From the NCBI GenBank assembly GCA_902593165.1, contig CACJHI010000004.1:24934-88933 (forward strand): a stretch of DNA of 64,000 nt, read 5' to 3'. The stretch comes from an uncultured Bacteroidota bacterium. GTDB lineage: Bacteria > Bacteroidota > Bacteroidia > Flavobacteriales > Flavobacteriaceae. Made by a program: the position numbers and the translations under genes. Shown piece by piece: positions 17,234 through 24,260 of this stretch (position 1 is its first letter; every line of letters starts with the position of its first letter). The notes under the pieces were generated by a model, which worked only from the letters and a program-made list of their open reading frames with translations, was not told where the DNA came from and searched no databases.

Positions 17234-18808
17234 ATGATGAACTTTAATTATGCTAAATCTTTTATTATTTCAATTCTCATATTTATTTTAGGATGTGAGT
17301 CAAATAAGAATAATTCTAATAATGACCCCAATATTATAATAATTTACACAGATGATTTAGGTTATGGTGATGTAAGTGCATATCAAAAAGGTACATTAAA
17401 AACACCTAATATTGATAAGCTAGCTAATGAAGGGATTAGATTTAATTTTGGATACGCTTCATCTGCAACTTGTAGCCCTAGTAGATATGCTCTATTAACT
17501 GGTAAATATCCATGGAGAAAAGATGGTTTAAGAGTTATAACTGGTGGGTCTTTAGTAATTGATACTACTGAAATGACTATACCTAAACTATTAAAAAGAA
17601 AAAATTATCGTACAGGTATTGTAGGAAAGTGGCATCTTGGTTTAGGTTCTGGAGATGGAGTCGCTGGATCTGGTATAATTGATTATAATTCTACAATCTC
17701 TCCTGGTCCTAATGAAGTAGGTTTTGATTATTCACATATAATGGCTGATACTCAAGATCGTGTTCCAACAGTATATATTGAAAATGGAGATGTTGTTAAT
17801 CTTGACCCTAATGACCCTATAGAAGTAAATTTTTTCCATCAAAAAAAACATGATGATTATGGTTTGCCAACTGGATTGAAAAATCCTGAGCTTACAACAA
17901 TGAAATGGCATCATGGTCATAATGGTTCAATTATAAATGGAGTCCCAAGAATTGGATATATGAAAGGTGGTAATAATGCTCTTTGGAGTGATATTGATAT
18001 GGCAGATCACTTCCTGCAAAAGGCTAAAGAATATATTAAACGAAATAAAAAAAACCCATTCTTTCTATTTTATACCCTTCAACAACCACATGTTCCGAGA
18101 ACACCTCACCCAAGATTTGAGGGTCTATCAGGAATGGGGCCTAGAGGAGATGTGATTATAGAAGCAGATTGGGCAATTGGAGAATTATATAAGACTTTAG
18201 AGTCAGAGAATTTATTAGATAATACATTAATAATTTTCTCAAGTGACAATGGACCTGTATTAAATGATGGATATTATGACGATGCTGTAGAAAAACTAGG
18301 AGATCATACTCCTAAAGGTGGATTAAGAGGTGGAAAATATAGTCTCTTTGAAGCTGGCACAAGAGTTCCGTTTATTTCATATTGGAAAGGAAAAATAAAG
18401 CCGGGAATATCAAATGAAATGATATCACAAATTGATCTTCTAAATTCAATTTCTAAATTAGTCGGATTAGATTATAGATCAAAAGATGGAATAGACTTTT
18501 TAGATTTGATTTTAAATAATAAAGGTAAGGGTAGGGAAGAGTTGATTCTTGAGGCTTCTACAAGAACTGCATACAGAAAGGGAGATTGGGTAATGATTCC
18601 ACCCTATAAGGGTCAATCAATTGCAAAAAATGTTAATATTGAATTAGGGAACTCATTGGAATTTAAATTATATAACTTAAAGGATGATCCTTCACAAAAA
18701 AATGATCTTTCAAAGATAGAGGATGAGAAGTTAAAGGAAATGATTAAAGGTTTTGTAAAAATTAGAGGTAAAGAATTTACTAATATTAAAAACCTAGTTT
18801 TAGAGTAA
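17234..18808 (+). CDS. S1 sulfatase lipoprotein 8
   Basis: This 524-residue lipoprotein (ILGC, Cys21) shows YTDDLGYGDVSAYQKG, formylglycine site CSPSR (Cys80) with YALLTGKYPWR, GKWHLGLGSGDG, QQPHVPRTPHPRFEG, SDNGPVLNDGY, and a late LRGGKYSLFEAGTRVPFI segment. This is the pattern of the large arylsulfatase group whose mid-region carries a long insert (here about 150-265). Two methionines open the gene (17234 and 17237); either gives the same signal peptide. It starts 12 bp after sulfatase 7 and is followed by the only sizeable spacer in the cassette. Confidence 0.92.
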   Translation: MMNFNYAKSFIISILIFILGCESNKNNSNNDPNIIIIYTDDLGYGDVSAYQKGTLKTPNIDKLANEGIRFNFGYASSATCSPSRYALLTGKYPWRKDGLRVITGGSLVIDTTEMTIPKLLKRKNYRTGIVGKWHLGLGSGDGVAGSGIIDYNSTISPGPNEVGFDYSHIMADTQDRVPTVYIENGDVVNLDPNDPIEVNFFHQKKHDDYGLPTGLKNPELTTMKWHHGHNGSIINGVPRIGYMKGGNNALWSDIDMADHFLQKAKEYIKRNKKNPFFLFYTLQQPHVPRTPHPRFEGLSGMGPRGDVIIEADWAIGELYKTLESENLLDNTLIIFSSDNGPVLNDGYYDDAVEKLGDHTPKGGLRGGKYSLFEAGTRVPFISYWKGKIKPGISNEMISQIDLLNSISKLVGLDYRSKDGIDFLDLILNNKGKGREELILEASTRTAYRKGDWVMIPPYKGQSIAKNVNIELGNSLEFKLYNLKDDPSQKNDLSKIEDEKLKEMIKGFVKIRGKEFTNIKNLVLE

Positions 18809-18892
18809 ATTATGTTAAAAAAATTAAATACTTTGAAGAGTAAAATAAATGCAAATAAAGTTTCAATAAACCCTAACTTTAAAAACTAAATA
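18809..18892 (+). other. 84-bp spacer inside the sulfatase cassette with a 25-codon ORF
   Basis: This is the only spacer above 12 bp between sulfatase genes. It holds an ATG-initiated frame of 25 codons (18812-18889) whose product begins MLKKLNTLKS and is Lys/Asn-rich with no membrane segment. The frame ends 3 bases before the sulfatase 9 ATG. It may be chance in AT-rich DNA, a short leader reading frame, or leftover DNA from a lost gene. I see no clear promoter box or hairpin. Confidence 0.25.
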
Positions 18893-20512
18893 ATGAAATA
18901 TTATCCCTTAAAATTATTGTGTATTGCCTTTCTTATTTTAGGATGTAATAGTCATACAGAAACCAATACAAAACCGAATATATTATTTATTATGTCTGAT
19001 GATCACGCTTATCAGGCAATAAGCGCATATGATGATAGGTTAATTCAAACTCCAAACATCGACAGAATTGCAGAAGAAGGAATGTTGTTTACTAATGCCT
19101 CGGTTACAAATTCAATATGTGCACCTTCAAGAGCAGTTATATTAACTGGTAAACACAGTCATATTAATGGAAAAATAGATAACATTGCAAAATTTGACGA
19201 TTCTCAAATGACCTTTCCTCAATTATTTAAAAATAATGGATATCAAACAGCTATGTTTGGAAAACTTCACTTTGGAAATAATCCAAAAGGTATAGATGAT
19301 TTTCTAATTCTTCCCGGTCAGGGAGACTATATAAATCCTAGATTCTTAGGAAAAGAGAAGGACACAATTATTACTGGATATGTAACAGATGTAATCACTG
19401 ATTTAACATTAGACTGGTTTAAAAATAAAAGAGATGATGATAAGCCTTTCTTGACATTTTATCTTCACAAAGCTCCTCATAGGGCATGGTGGCCAAGTCC
19501 AGAAAAGTTTGCTGAATTTTATAACAAAAAGTTTCCTGAACCAGAAACTCTTTATGATGACTACTCTAATAGGGGTACTGCTGCAAAAACTGCTGAGATG
19601 AATCTACTTACTCATATGCAATACATGCAAGACAGTAAAGTTCGTCCCTCAGTATTTGAAAAAATGGAAAATGTAGAGCCAAAAATTGTTTATGCTAGAG
19701 GTGATGGAACCTTTTTTGAGCCAAGCTCTAATTCTTTTAATAACCGTTATGGAAGAGCTAATGAGGAACAAAAGAAAAAATATGACGTTACTCTAGATAA
19801 GATTAGTAAAGATTTTGAAGCTAATTGGCCAAACATGACCAATAAGGAAAAAATGCAATGGAAGTTTCAACGTTACATGCAAGACTATTTGGCAACCATC
19901 TCATCTGTAGATGACAACGTAGGAAGAGTTTTAGACTATCTGGAAGAAACAGGGCTAGATAAAAATACTATAGTCGTTTATACTTCAGATCAAGGATTTT
20001 ACCTGGGTGAACATGGATGGTTTGATAAGAGGTTTATCTATGAAGAGTCTTTCAAAACCCCACTGATGATCAAATGGCCTAATCAAATTAAACCTGGAAC
20101 AACAAATGAGGAAATGGTTCAAAATCTTGACTTTGCCCAAACTTTTTTAGAGGCTGCGATGATTGAAGCGCCAAAAGATATGCAGGGTGAGAGTCTCATA
20201 CCATTATTAAAAGGAAATTCAAGTAAATGGAACAGAGAATCAGTTTATTATCATTATTATGAGTATCCTTCAGTCCATATGGCAAAGAGACACTATGGAA
20301 TAGTTAACAAAGACTATAAACTCACTCACTTTTATTATGATATTGATGAGTGGGAATTATATGATCGTAAAAATGATCCTAATGAAATGAATAATGTTTA
20401 TAATGATCCTAATTATAAGGATGTTGTTAACAATTTAACACAAGAATTAAAAGAACTTAGAATTAAATATAAAGACTCGGAGGAATTAGATAAAAGCTTT
20501 ATATATAATTGA
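18893..20512 (+). CDS. S1 sulfatase lipoprotein 9 (N-acetylglucosamine-6-sulfatase-like)
   Basis: This 539-residue lipoprotein (ILGC, Cys18) is the longest of the set. It has MSDDHAYQAISAY, formylglycine site CAPSR (Cys76) with AVILTGKHSHING, GKLHFG in place of GKWH, HKAPHRAWWPS, and SDQGFYLGEHGWFDKRFIYEES. The DDHAYQAIS opening and the GEHGWFDKRF block are characteristic of bacterial relatives of N-acetylglucosamine-6-O-sulfatase. A long insert at about 200-320 precedes the SSVDDNVGRVLDYLEETGLD helix. It follows the 84-bp spacer and is joined by a 1-bp gap to the FGE-like gene. Confidence 0.92.
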   Translation: MKYYPLKLLCIAFLILGCNSHTETNTKPNILFIMSDDHAYQAISAYDDRLIQTPNIDRIAEEGMLFTNASVTNSICAPSRAVILTGKHSHINGKIDNIAKFDDSQMTFPQLFKNNGYQTAMFGKLHFGNNPKGIDDFLILPGQGDYINPRFLGKEKDTIITGYVTDVITDLTLDWFKNKRDDDKPFLTFYLHKAPHRAWWPSPEKFAEFYNKKFPEPETLYDDYSNRGTAAKTAEMNLLTHMQYMQDSKVRPSVFEKMENVEPKIVYARGDGTFFEPSSNSFNNRYGRANEEQKKKYDVTLDKISKDFEANWPNMTNKEKMQWKFQRYMQDYLATISSVDDNVGRVLDYLEETGLDKNTIVVYTSDQGFYLGEHGWFDKRFIYEESFKTPLMIKWPNQIKPGTTNEEMVQNLDFAQTFLEAAMIEAPKDMQGESLIPLLKGNSSKWNRESVYYHYYEYPSVHMAKRHYGIVNKDYKLTHFYYDIDEWELYDRKNDPNEMNNVYNDPNYKDVVNNLTQELKELRIKYKDSEELDKSFIYN

Positions 20513-20513
20513 T

Positions 20514-21089
20514 ATGAAAAAAATATTCCTAATTTTATTTATTGCTCTAGCTTCATGCTCGTCACCTAAAGATTATAATATTAAGACTGTTTCAGTTAAG
20601 GAATTCAGAGACTTTATTAATGAAACTGGTTATATAACTAGTGCAGAAGTGTATGGTTGGTCCTTTGTTCAAGAAAATGTTTATGATTATAAGGTTGTCA
20701 ATGGCGCAAATTGGATGAAACCAGATGGTATCAATGTCTCAATTGATAGTCTACCTGTAACACAAGTAAGTTACAAAGATGCAATTGAGTACTGTAAATG
20801 GGCAAATGTTCAACTTCCAACATACGAGCAGTATTGGGAATTAGTATCTTCAGATGATAGATTAATCGTGTCAGATAATATGTATCCAATTTCTTCTGTA
20901 CAATATGTAAATATTGTTGGAAATGTTTGGGATATTACGGAGCCTGGTAACTCAGATCAAGTAAGACTAGCAGGTGGATCTCTATTTTGTTCAATAGATA
21001 CATGTCATGGAACTCAAGAAGATAGAGAGTTATATGTTGATAAAGAAACTGGTAATATTCATATTGGATTTAGTATTTTAACAGAATAA
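20514..21089 (+). CDS. Compact lipoprotein homologue of formylglycine-generating enzyme
   Basis: FGE oxidises the active-site Cys of sulfatases to formylglycine using O2 and copper. This 191-residue protein has an FGE-like N-terminal stretch (FRDFINETGYITSAEVYGWS), VTQVSYKDAIEYCKWANVQL at about 82-101 followed by PTYEQYWEL, NIVGNVWDI at about 133-141, and GGSLFC-x4-C (Cys159 and Cys164) near the end, matching the C-x4-C copper/active-site pair of FGE. It is much shorter than usual. The stretch between the YWEL helix and NIVGNVW is about 20 residues instead of several dozen, removing part of the calcium-binding region. A lipobox (ALASC, Cys15) places it outside the cytoplasm. It lies 1 bp after sulfatase 9. 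Maturation or chaperone function for these sulfatases is inferred. Confidence 0.85.
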   Translation: MKKIFLILFIALASCSSPKDYNIKTVSVKEFRDFINETGYITSAEVYGWSFVQENVYDYKVVNGANWMKPDGINVSIDSLPVTQVSYKDAIEYCKWANVQLPTYEQYWELVSSDDRLIVSDNMYPISSVQYVNIVGNVWDITEPGNSDQVRLAGGSLFCSIDTCHGTQEDRELYVDKETGNIHIGFSILTE

Positions 21090-21548
21090 ATGAGATATAC
21101 ACCAAGTAAAATAAATAGATGGATGCTTTTAAAGCTGCCTGCTGCCTGGTTAACAGGCGTAAGACTTACTCTAATCAATGAAAATAAATGTGAAGTTAAA
21201 GTAAGGTTTAAATGGATTAATCAAAACCCTTATAAGTCTATGTTTTGGGCTGTTCAAGGAATGGCTGCTGAGTTAACTACTGGTATGCTACTTACAAAAT
21301 CTATTCAAGACTCTAAAGCTAATATTTCAATGCTTCTTGTAAGTAATAAATCAAGCTTTCATAAAAAAGCAGTAGGTAAAATAACTTTTACTTGTAATGA
21401 AGGTGAAATAGCTAAACAATTAATAAATTCGACTATCAAAAATATTACTTCCAAAGCTTGGTTTAAAGCAAAGGGATATGATGAAAAAGGAGACTTAGTC
21501 TCTGAATTTGATTTTGAATGGTCATGTAAAAAAAGAAAAAATGGATAA
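21090..21548 (+). CDS. DUF4442 hotdog-fold protein
   Basis: This 152-residue soluble protein is similar in layout to the DUF4442 family, a hotdog-fold group related to acyl-CoA thioesterases. It has MFWAVQGMAAELTTGML at about 51-67, the family's central helix, followed by an alternating beta-strand half. No signal peptide is seen, so it is cytoplasmic. Its ATG follows the FGE-like stop codon with no gap, and it overlaps the next gene by 8 bp, so it is very likely translated from the same transcript. Whether it has any role in glycan use is unknown; it may be a housekeeping gene that the PUL abuts. Confidence 0.75.
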   Translation: MRYTPSKINRWMLLKLPAAWLTGVRLTLINENKCEVKVRFKWINQNPYKSMFWAVQGMAAELTTGMLLTKSIQDSKANISMLLVSNKSSFHKKAVGKITFTCNEGEIAKQLINSTIKNITSKAWFKAKGYDEKGDLVSEFDFEWSCKKRKNG

Positions 21549-22518
21549 ACACTTTTATAATAAATTAAATATGCCAATGATTGCAGCGCCTCTATTCTTA
21601 ATTTCAGGTCCAAAACTTGTAATAGAATGTTGTAAAAAGGGAATAGTTGGAACTTTTCCTGCCCTTAATCAAAGGACTTCAGAAGGATTTGAAGAGTGGG
21701 TAGTTGAAATTAAGGAAGAGCTTTCAAAATTTGAGAATGAGACAGGTATAAAGCCTGCACCATTTGGAGTAAACTTAATTGTTCACCCTTCAAACATAAG
21801 AGTCAAAGCAGACTTGGATATTTGTGTTAAGCATAAAGTCCCATTAATTATTACGTCATTAGGAGCTGTCCCTGACATTGTAAATGCAATTCATAGTTAT
21901 GGTGGATTAGTATACCATGACATTATTAAAAAAAGACATGCGGAAAAGGCAGCTGAAGCAAACGTTGACGGATTAGTGCTTGTTACTGCTGGAGCAGGTG
22001 GTCATGCTGGATTAAAAAACCCCATGGCTATGATATCATTGATAAAAAGCTTCTTTAATAAAACAATTATTCTATCAGGGGCTATATCAAATGGTAGAGA
22101 TATTGCATCTGCTCTTCAAATGGGTGCAGACATTGCATACATGGGTACTAGGTTTATTAATACTAAAGAAAGTATGGCTGAAGAAGGCTATAAAGAGATG
22201 ATTATTAATTCTTCTGCTGAAGATATTGTTTATACAGCTGCAGTATCTGGAGTTCACGCTAATTTCTTAAGGCCTAGTCTAGAGGCAATGGGAGTGACTG
22301 AGGAAGTATGGAATGATTCTAAAAAAATAGATTTTGGAAAAGATATGGCAGAGGCTGAGGCAAAAGCATGGAAAACAATTTGGTCAGCAGGACACGGTGT
22401 TAGCTCAATAAATGATAATCCAACTTGTAAAGATTTGATAGATAAATTAAAACTTGAATTTATTGAGTCAATTGAGAGTCAGAATTCTAATCTGAAATAT
22501 AGTGACAATAATTATTAA
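21541..22518 (+). CDS. Nitronate monooxygenase-family flavoprotein
   Basis: This is a 325-residue TIM-barrel FMN enzyme of the 2-nitropropane dioxygenase/nitronate monooxygenase family. Visible motifs are MPMIAAPLF at the N-terminus, the flavin/catalytic segment VTAGAGGHAGL with the family His, the phosphate-binding AISNGRDIASALQMGADIAYMGTRF, and the C-terminal AGHGVSSIND. I start it at 21541 rather than 21508 because the family begins close to the MPMIAAP element and the later ATG shortens the overlap with DUF4442 to 8 bp. The physiological substrate is uncertain; family members detoxify nitronates or act in related oxidations. It converges on rsmE with overlapping stops. Confidence 0.85.
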   Translation: MDKHFYNKLNMPMIAAPLFLISGPKLVIECCKKGIVGTFPALNQRTSEGFEEWVVEIKEELSKFENETGIKPAPFGVNLIVHPSNIRVKADLDICVKHKVPLIITSLGAVPDIVNAIHSYGGLVYHDIIKKRHAEKAAEANVDGLVLVTAGAGGHAGLKNPMAMISLIKSFFNKTIILSGAISNGRDIASALQMGADIAYMGTRFINTKESMAEEGYKEMIINSSAEDIVYTAAVSGVHANFLRPSLEAMGVTEEVWNDSKKIDFGKDMAEAEAKAWKTIWSAGHGVSSINDNPTCKDLIDKLKLEFIESIESQNSNLKYSDNNY

Positions 22519-23204
22519 TTAATTATTGACCTTATTATAGACATACCATAAATTGCGGCTGTCTCTGATCTTAACCTGCTATTACCTAGGGTCACCTCTT
22601 TTATATCTTGTTCTTTTGCAAGATCAATTTCCCTGTCAGAAAAACCACCCTCAGGACCTATCATAAGACAAATATTTGGTTTAGTAAAAAGCTTTTCACT
22701 TAATTTATTAGATGTTTTTAGATTTGCCATCAATAGTTGATCTTTATTATTTAATATAAAATCCTCAAAAGTATTTATCGAATTAATTTTAGGTTTGAAG
22801 AACTGGTTAGATTGTTTTAAGGAGCTAATTAAAATTCTTTCTAATCTCTCAGTATTAACTTTCTTTTTTTCTGAATGTTCACATACTATAGGAGTTATTT
22901 GACTAATTCCTAACTCAGTTGCTTTTTCTACAAACCATTCAAATCTTGAAATATTTTTAAGAGGAGATAGAGCTATATGAATTGATAAATTAGGCGTTTC
23001 AAACTTTTCAATACCTTTAATCTTAACTTTTATTTTTTTTCCTTTTTCAATTATCTCAGCATTACAAACACAACCTAATCCATTTGTTATCCTGATATTA
23101 TCTCCAATATTTTTTCTAAAAGATTTCAATATATGTTTGCTGTCAATCTCATTCATGACTATGAATCTATCTGTTGCTTTATAATTTGAGTAAAATAGAT
23201 CCAT
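22515..23204 (-). CDS. rsmE: 16S rRNA (uracil1498-N3)-methyltransferase RsmE
   Basis: This 229-residue SPOUT-class methyltransferase modifies U1498 of 16S rRNA using S-adenosylmethionine. The C-terminal knot motifs are clear: MIGPEGGFSDREIDLA and VTLGNSRLRSETAAIYG. The N-terminal PUA-like part runs to about residue 70 and the SPOUT domain starts around PNLSIHIALSPLKNISRFEW. It lies directly downstream of tsaD with touching ends, so the two form an operon. Confidence 0.95.
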   Translation of the reverse strand: MDLFYSNYKATDRFIVMNEIDSKHILKSFRKNIGDNIRITNGLGCVCNAEIIEKGKKIKVKIKGIEKFETPNLSIHIALSPLKNISRFEWFVEKATELGISQITPIVCEHSEKKKVNTERLERILISSLKQSNQFFKPKINSINTFEDFILNNKDQLLMANLKTSNKLSEKLFTKPNICLMIGPEGGFSDREIDLAKEQDIKEVTLGNSRLRSETAAIYGMSIIRSIIN

Positions 23205-24223
23205 TAGAAACTTAGTCTTGGAGAAGGGGTTGATTTTAGGTTAGATTCAAGTGATTCTTTATACTTTAGATAACCTACAATACCAATCATTGCTGCATTA
23301 TCAGTTGAATATTCTAATTCAGGTATAAAAATTTTTAAATTATTTTTTCTTGAATACTTATTAAGTCTTTCTTTTAGATAGCTATTAGCTGATACACCAC
23401 CTCCAAAGACTATTGTATTAAGATTATTATTTCTAGATAGTAGTTCAACTTTAGTCATTAAATTGTCAATTAAATTCTTTTGGATTGATGCACAAATATC
23501 ATTAATGTTTTCATTGATAAAGTTGTTGTTTTTAATTTGATTTTTGTGAAGGAAATTTATGAATGCAGTTTTTGATCCTGAATAGCTTATATCACCACCT
23601 TCAACTTTTGGTAGGGGAAATTTAAATTTTTTTTCATCCCCCTCTTTTGCAATTTTATCTATCAATGGCCCAGCTGGGTATCCAAGTCCTAGTTTCTTTC
23701 CACACTTGTCAAATGCTTCTCCAATAGCATCATCCAGAGTTTCCCCTAATATCTCCATTTTAAAATAATCCTTTACAAGAATAAACTGAGTATGACCACC
23801 TGATATAGTAACTCCTAGAAATGGAAAATGAGGGTGTTCGTTTCCATTATTTATAAAATGCACCAATAAATGAGCTTGCATATGGTTAACCTCTATAACA
23901 GGTATCTTTAATGATAAACCTAGTGCCTTTGCAAACTCTGTCCCAACAATTAGTGATCCCATTAATCCTGGTCCGCGAGTAAATGAAATTGCAGAAACTT
24001 GGTTCAATGAAATTTTAGCTTCTCTTATAGCAGATTCAACAACTGGGATGATATTTGATAAATGAGCTCTAGAAGCAAGCTCCGGTACCACACCTCCATA
24101 GTCTTTGTGAATATCTTGGTTAGCAATTATGTTAGATAATACTTTATCATTTTTTAAAATTGCTGCGGAAGTATCATCACATGAGGATTCAATTCCCAGT
24201 ATGTAGATATCTTTGTTTGACAT
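23204..24223 (-). CDS. tsaD: tRNA N6-adenosine threonylcarbamoyltransferase TsaD
   Basis: This 339-residue ASKHA-fold enzyme transfers threonylcarbamoyl to A37 of ANN-decoding tRNAs together with TsaB and TsaE. The signature GIESSCDDTSAAIL is at residues 10-23, the iron-binding HMQAH at 114-118 (His114, His118), and TISGGHTQF and the late FGGGVSANSYLKERL complete the family pattern. Length matches bacterial TsaD. It is divergent from tamB, a common flavobacterial arrangement, and is followed by rsmE. Confidence 0.97.
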   Translation of the reverse strand: MSNKDIYILGIESSCDDTSAAILKNDKVLSNIIANQDIHKDYGGVVPELASRAHLSNIIPVVESAIREAKISLNQVSAISFTRGPGLMGSLIVGTEFAKALGLSLKIPVIEVNHMQAHLLVHFINNGNEHPHFPFLGVTISGGHTQFILVKDYFKMEILGETLDDAIGEAFDKCGKKLGLGYPAGPLIDKIAKEGDEKKFKFPLPKVEGGDISYSGSKTAFINFLHKNQIKNNNFINENINDICASIQKNLIDNLMTKVELLSRNNNLNTIVFGGGVSANSYLKERLNKYSRKNNLKIFIPELEYSTDNAAMIGIVGYLKYKESLESNLKSTPSPRLSF

Positions 24224-24226
24224 TAC

Positions 24227-24234
24227 TATCTTTG
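24227..24234 (+). promoter_or_regulatory. Candidate -7 box (TATCTTTG) for tamB
   Basis: TATCTTTG fits the Bacteroidota -7 consensus TAnnTTTG and lies just upstream of the tsaD start on the opposite strand. It would start transcription near 24240, about 20 bases before the proposed non-AUG tamB start at 24261. No well-spaced upstream TTG element is evident, so this is a weak call. Confidence 0.35.
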
Positions 24235-24260
24235 TAAAACAAATTTAAACAAGAAATATC

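Noticed and set aside
6890..20512. Recent tandem duplication of one sulfatase
   Set aside because: The nine proteins differ in motifs, lengths, inserts and branch; no long stretches of near-identical DNA are seen between them.
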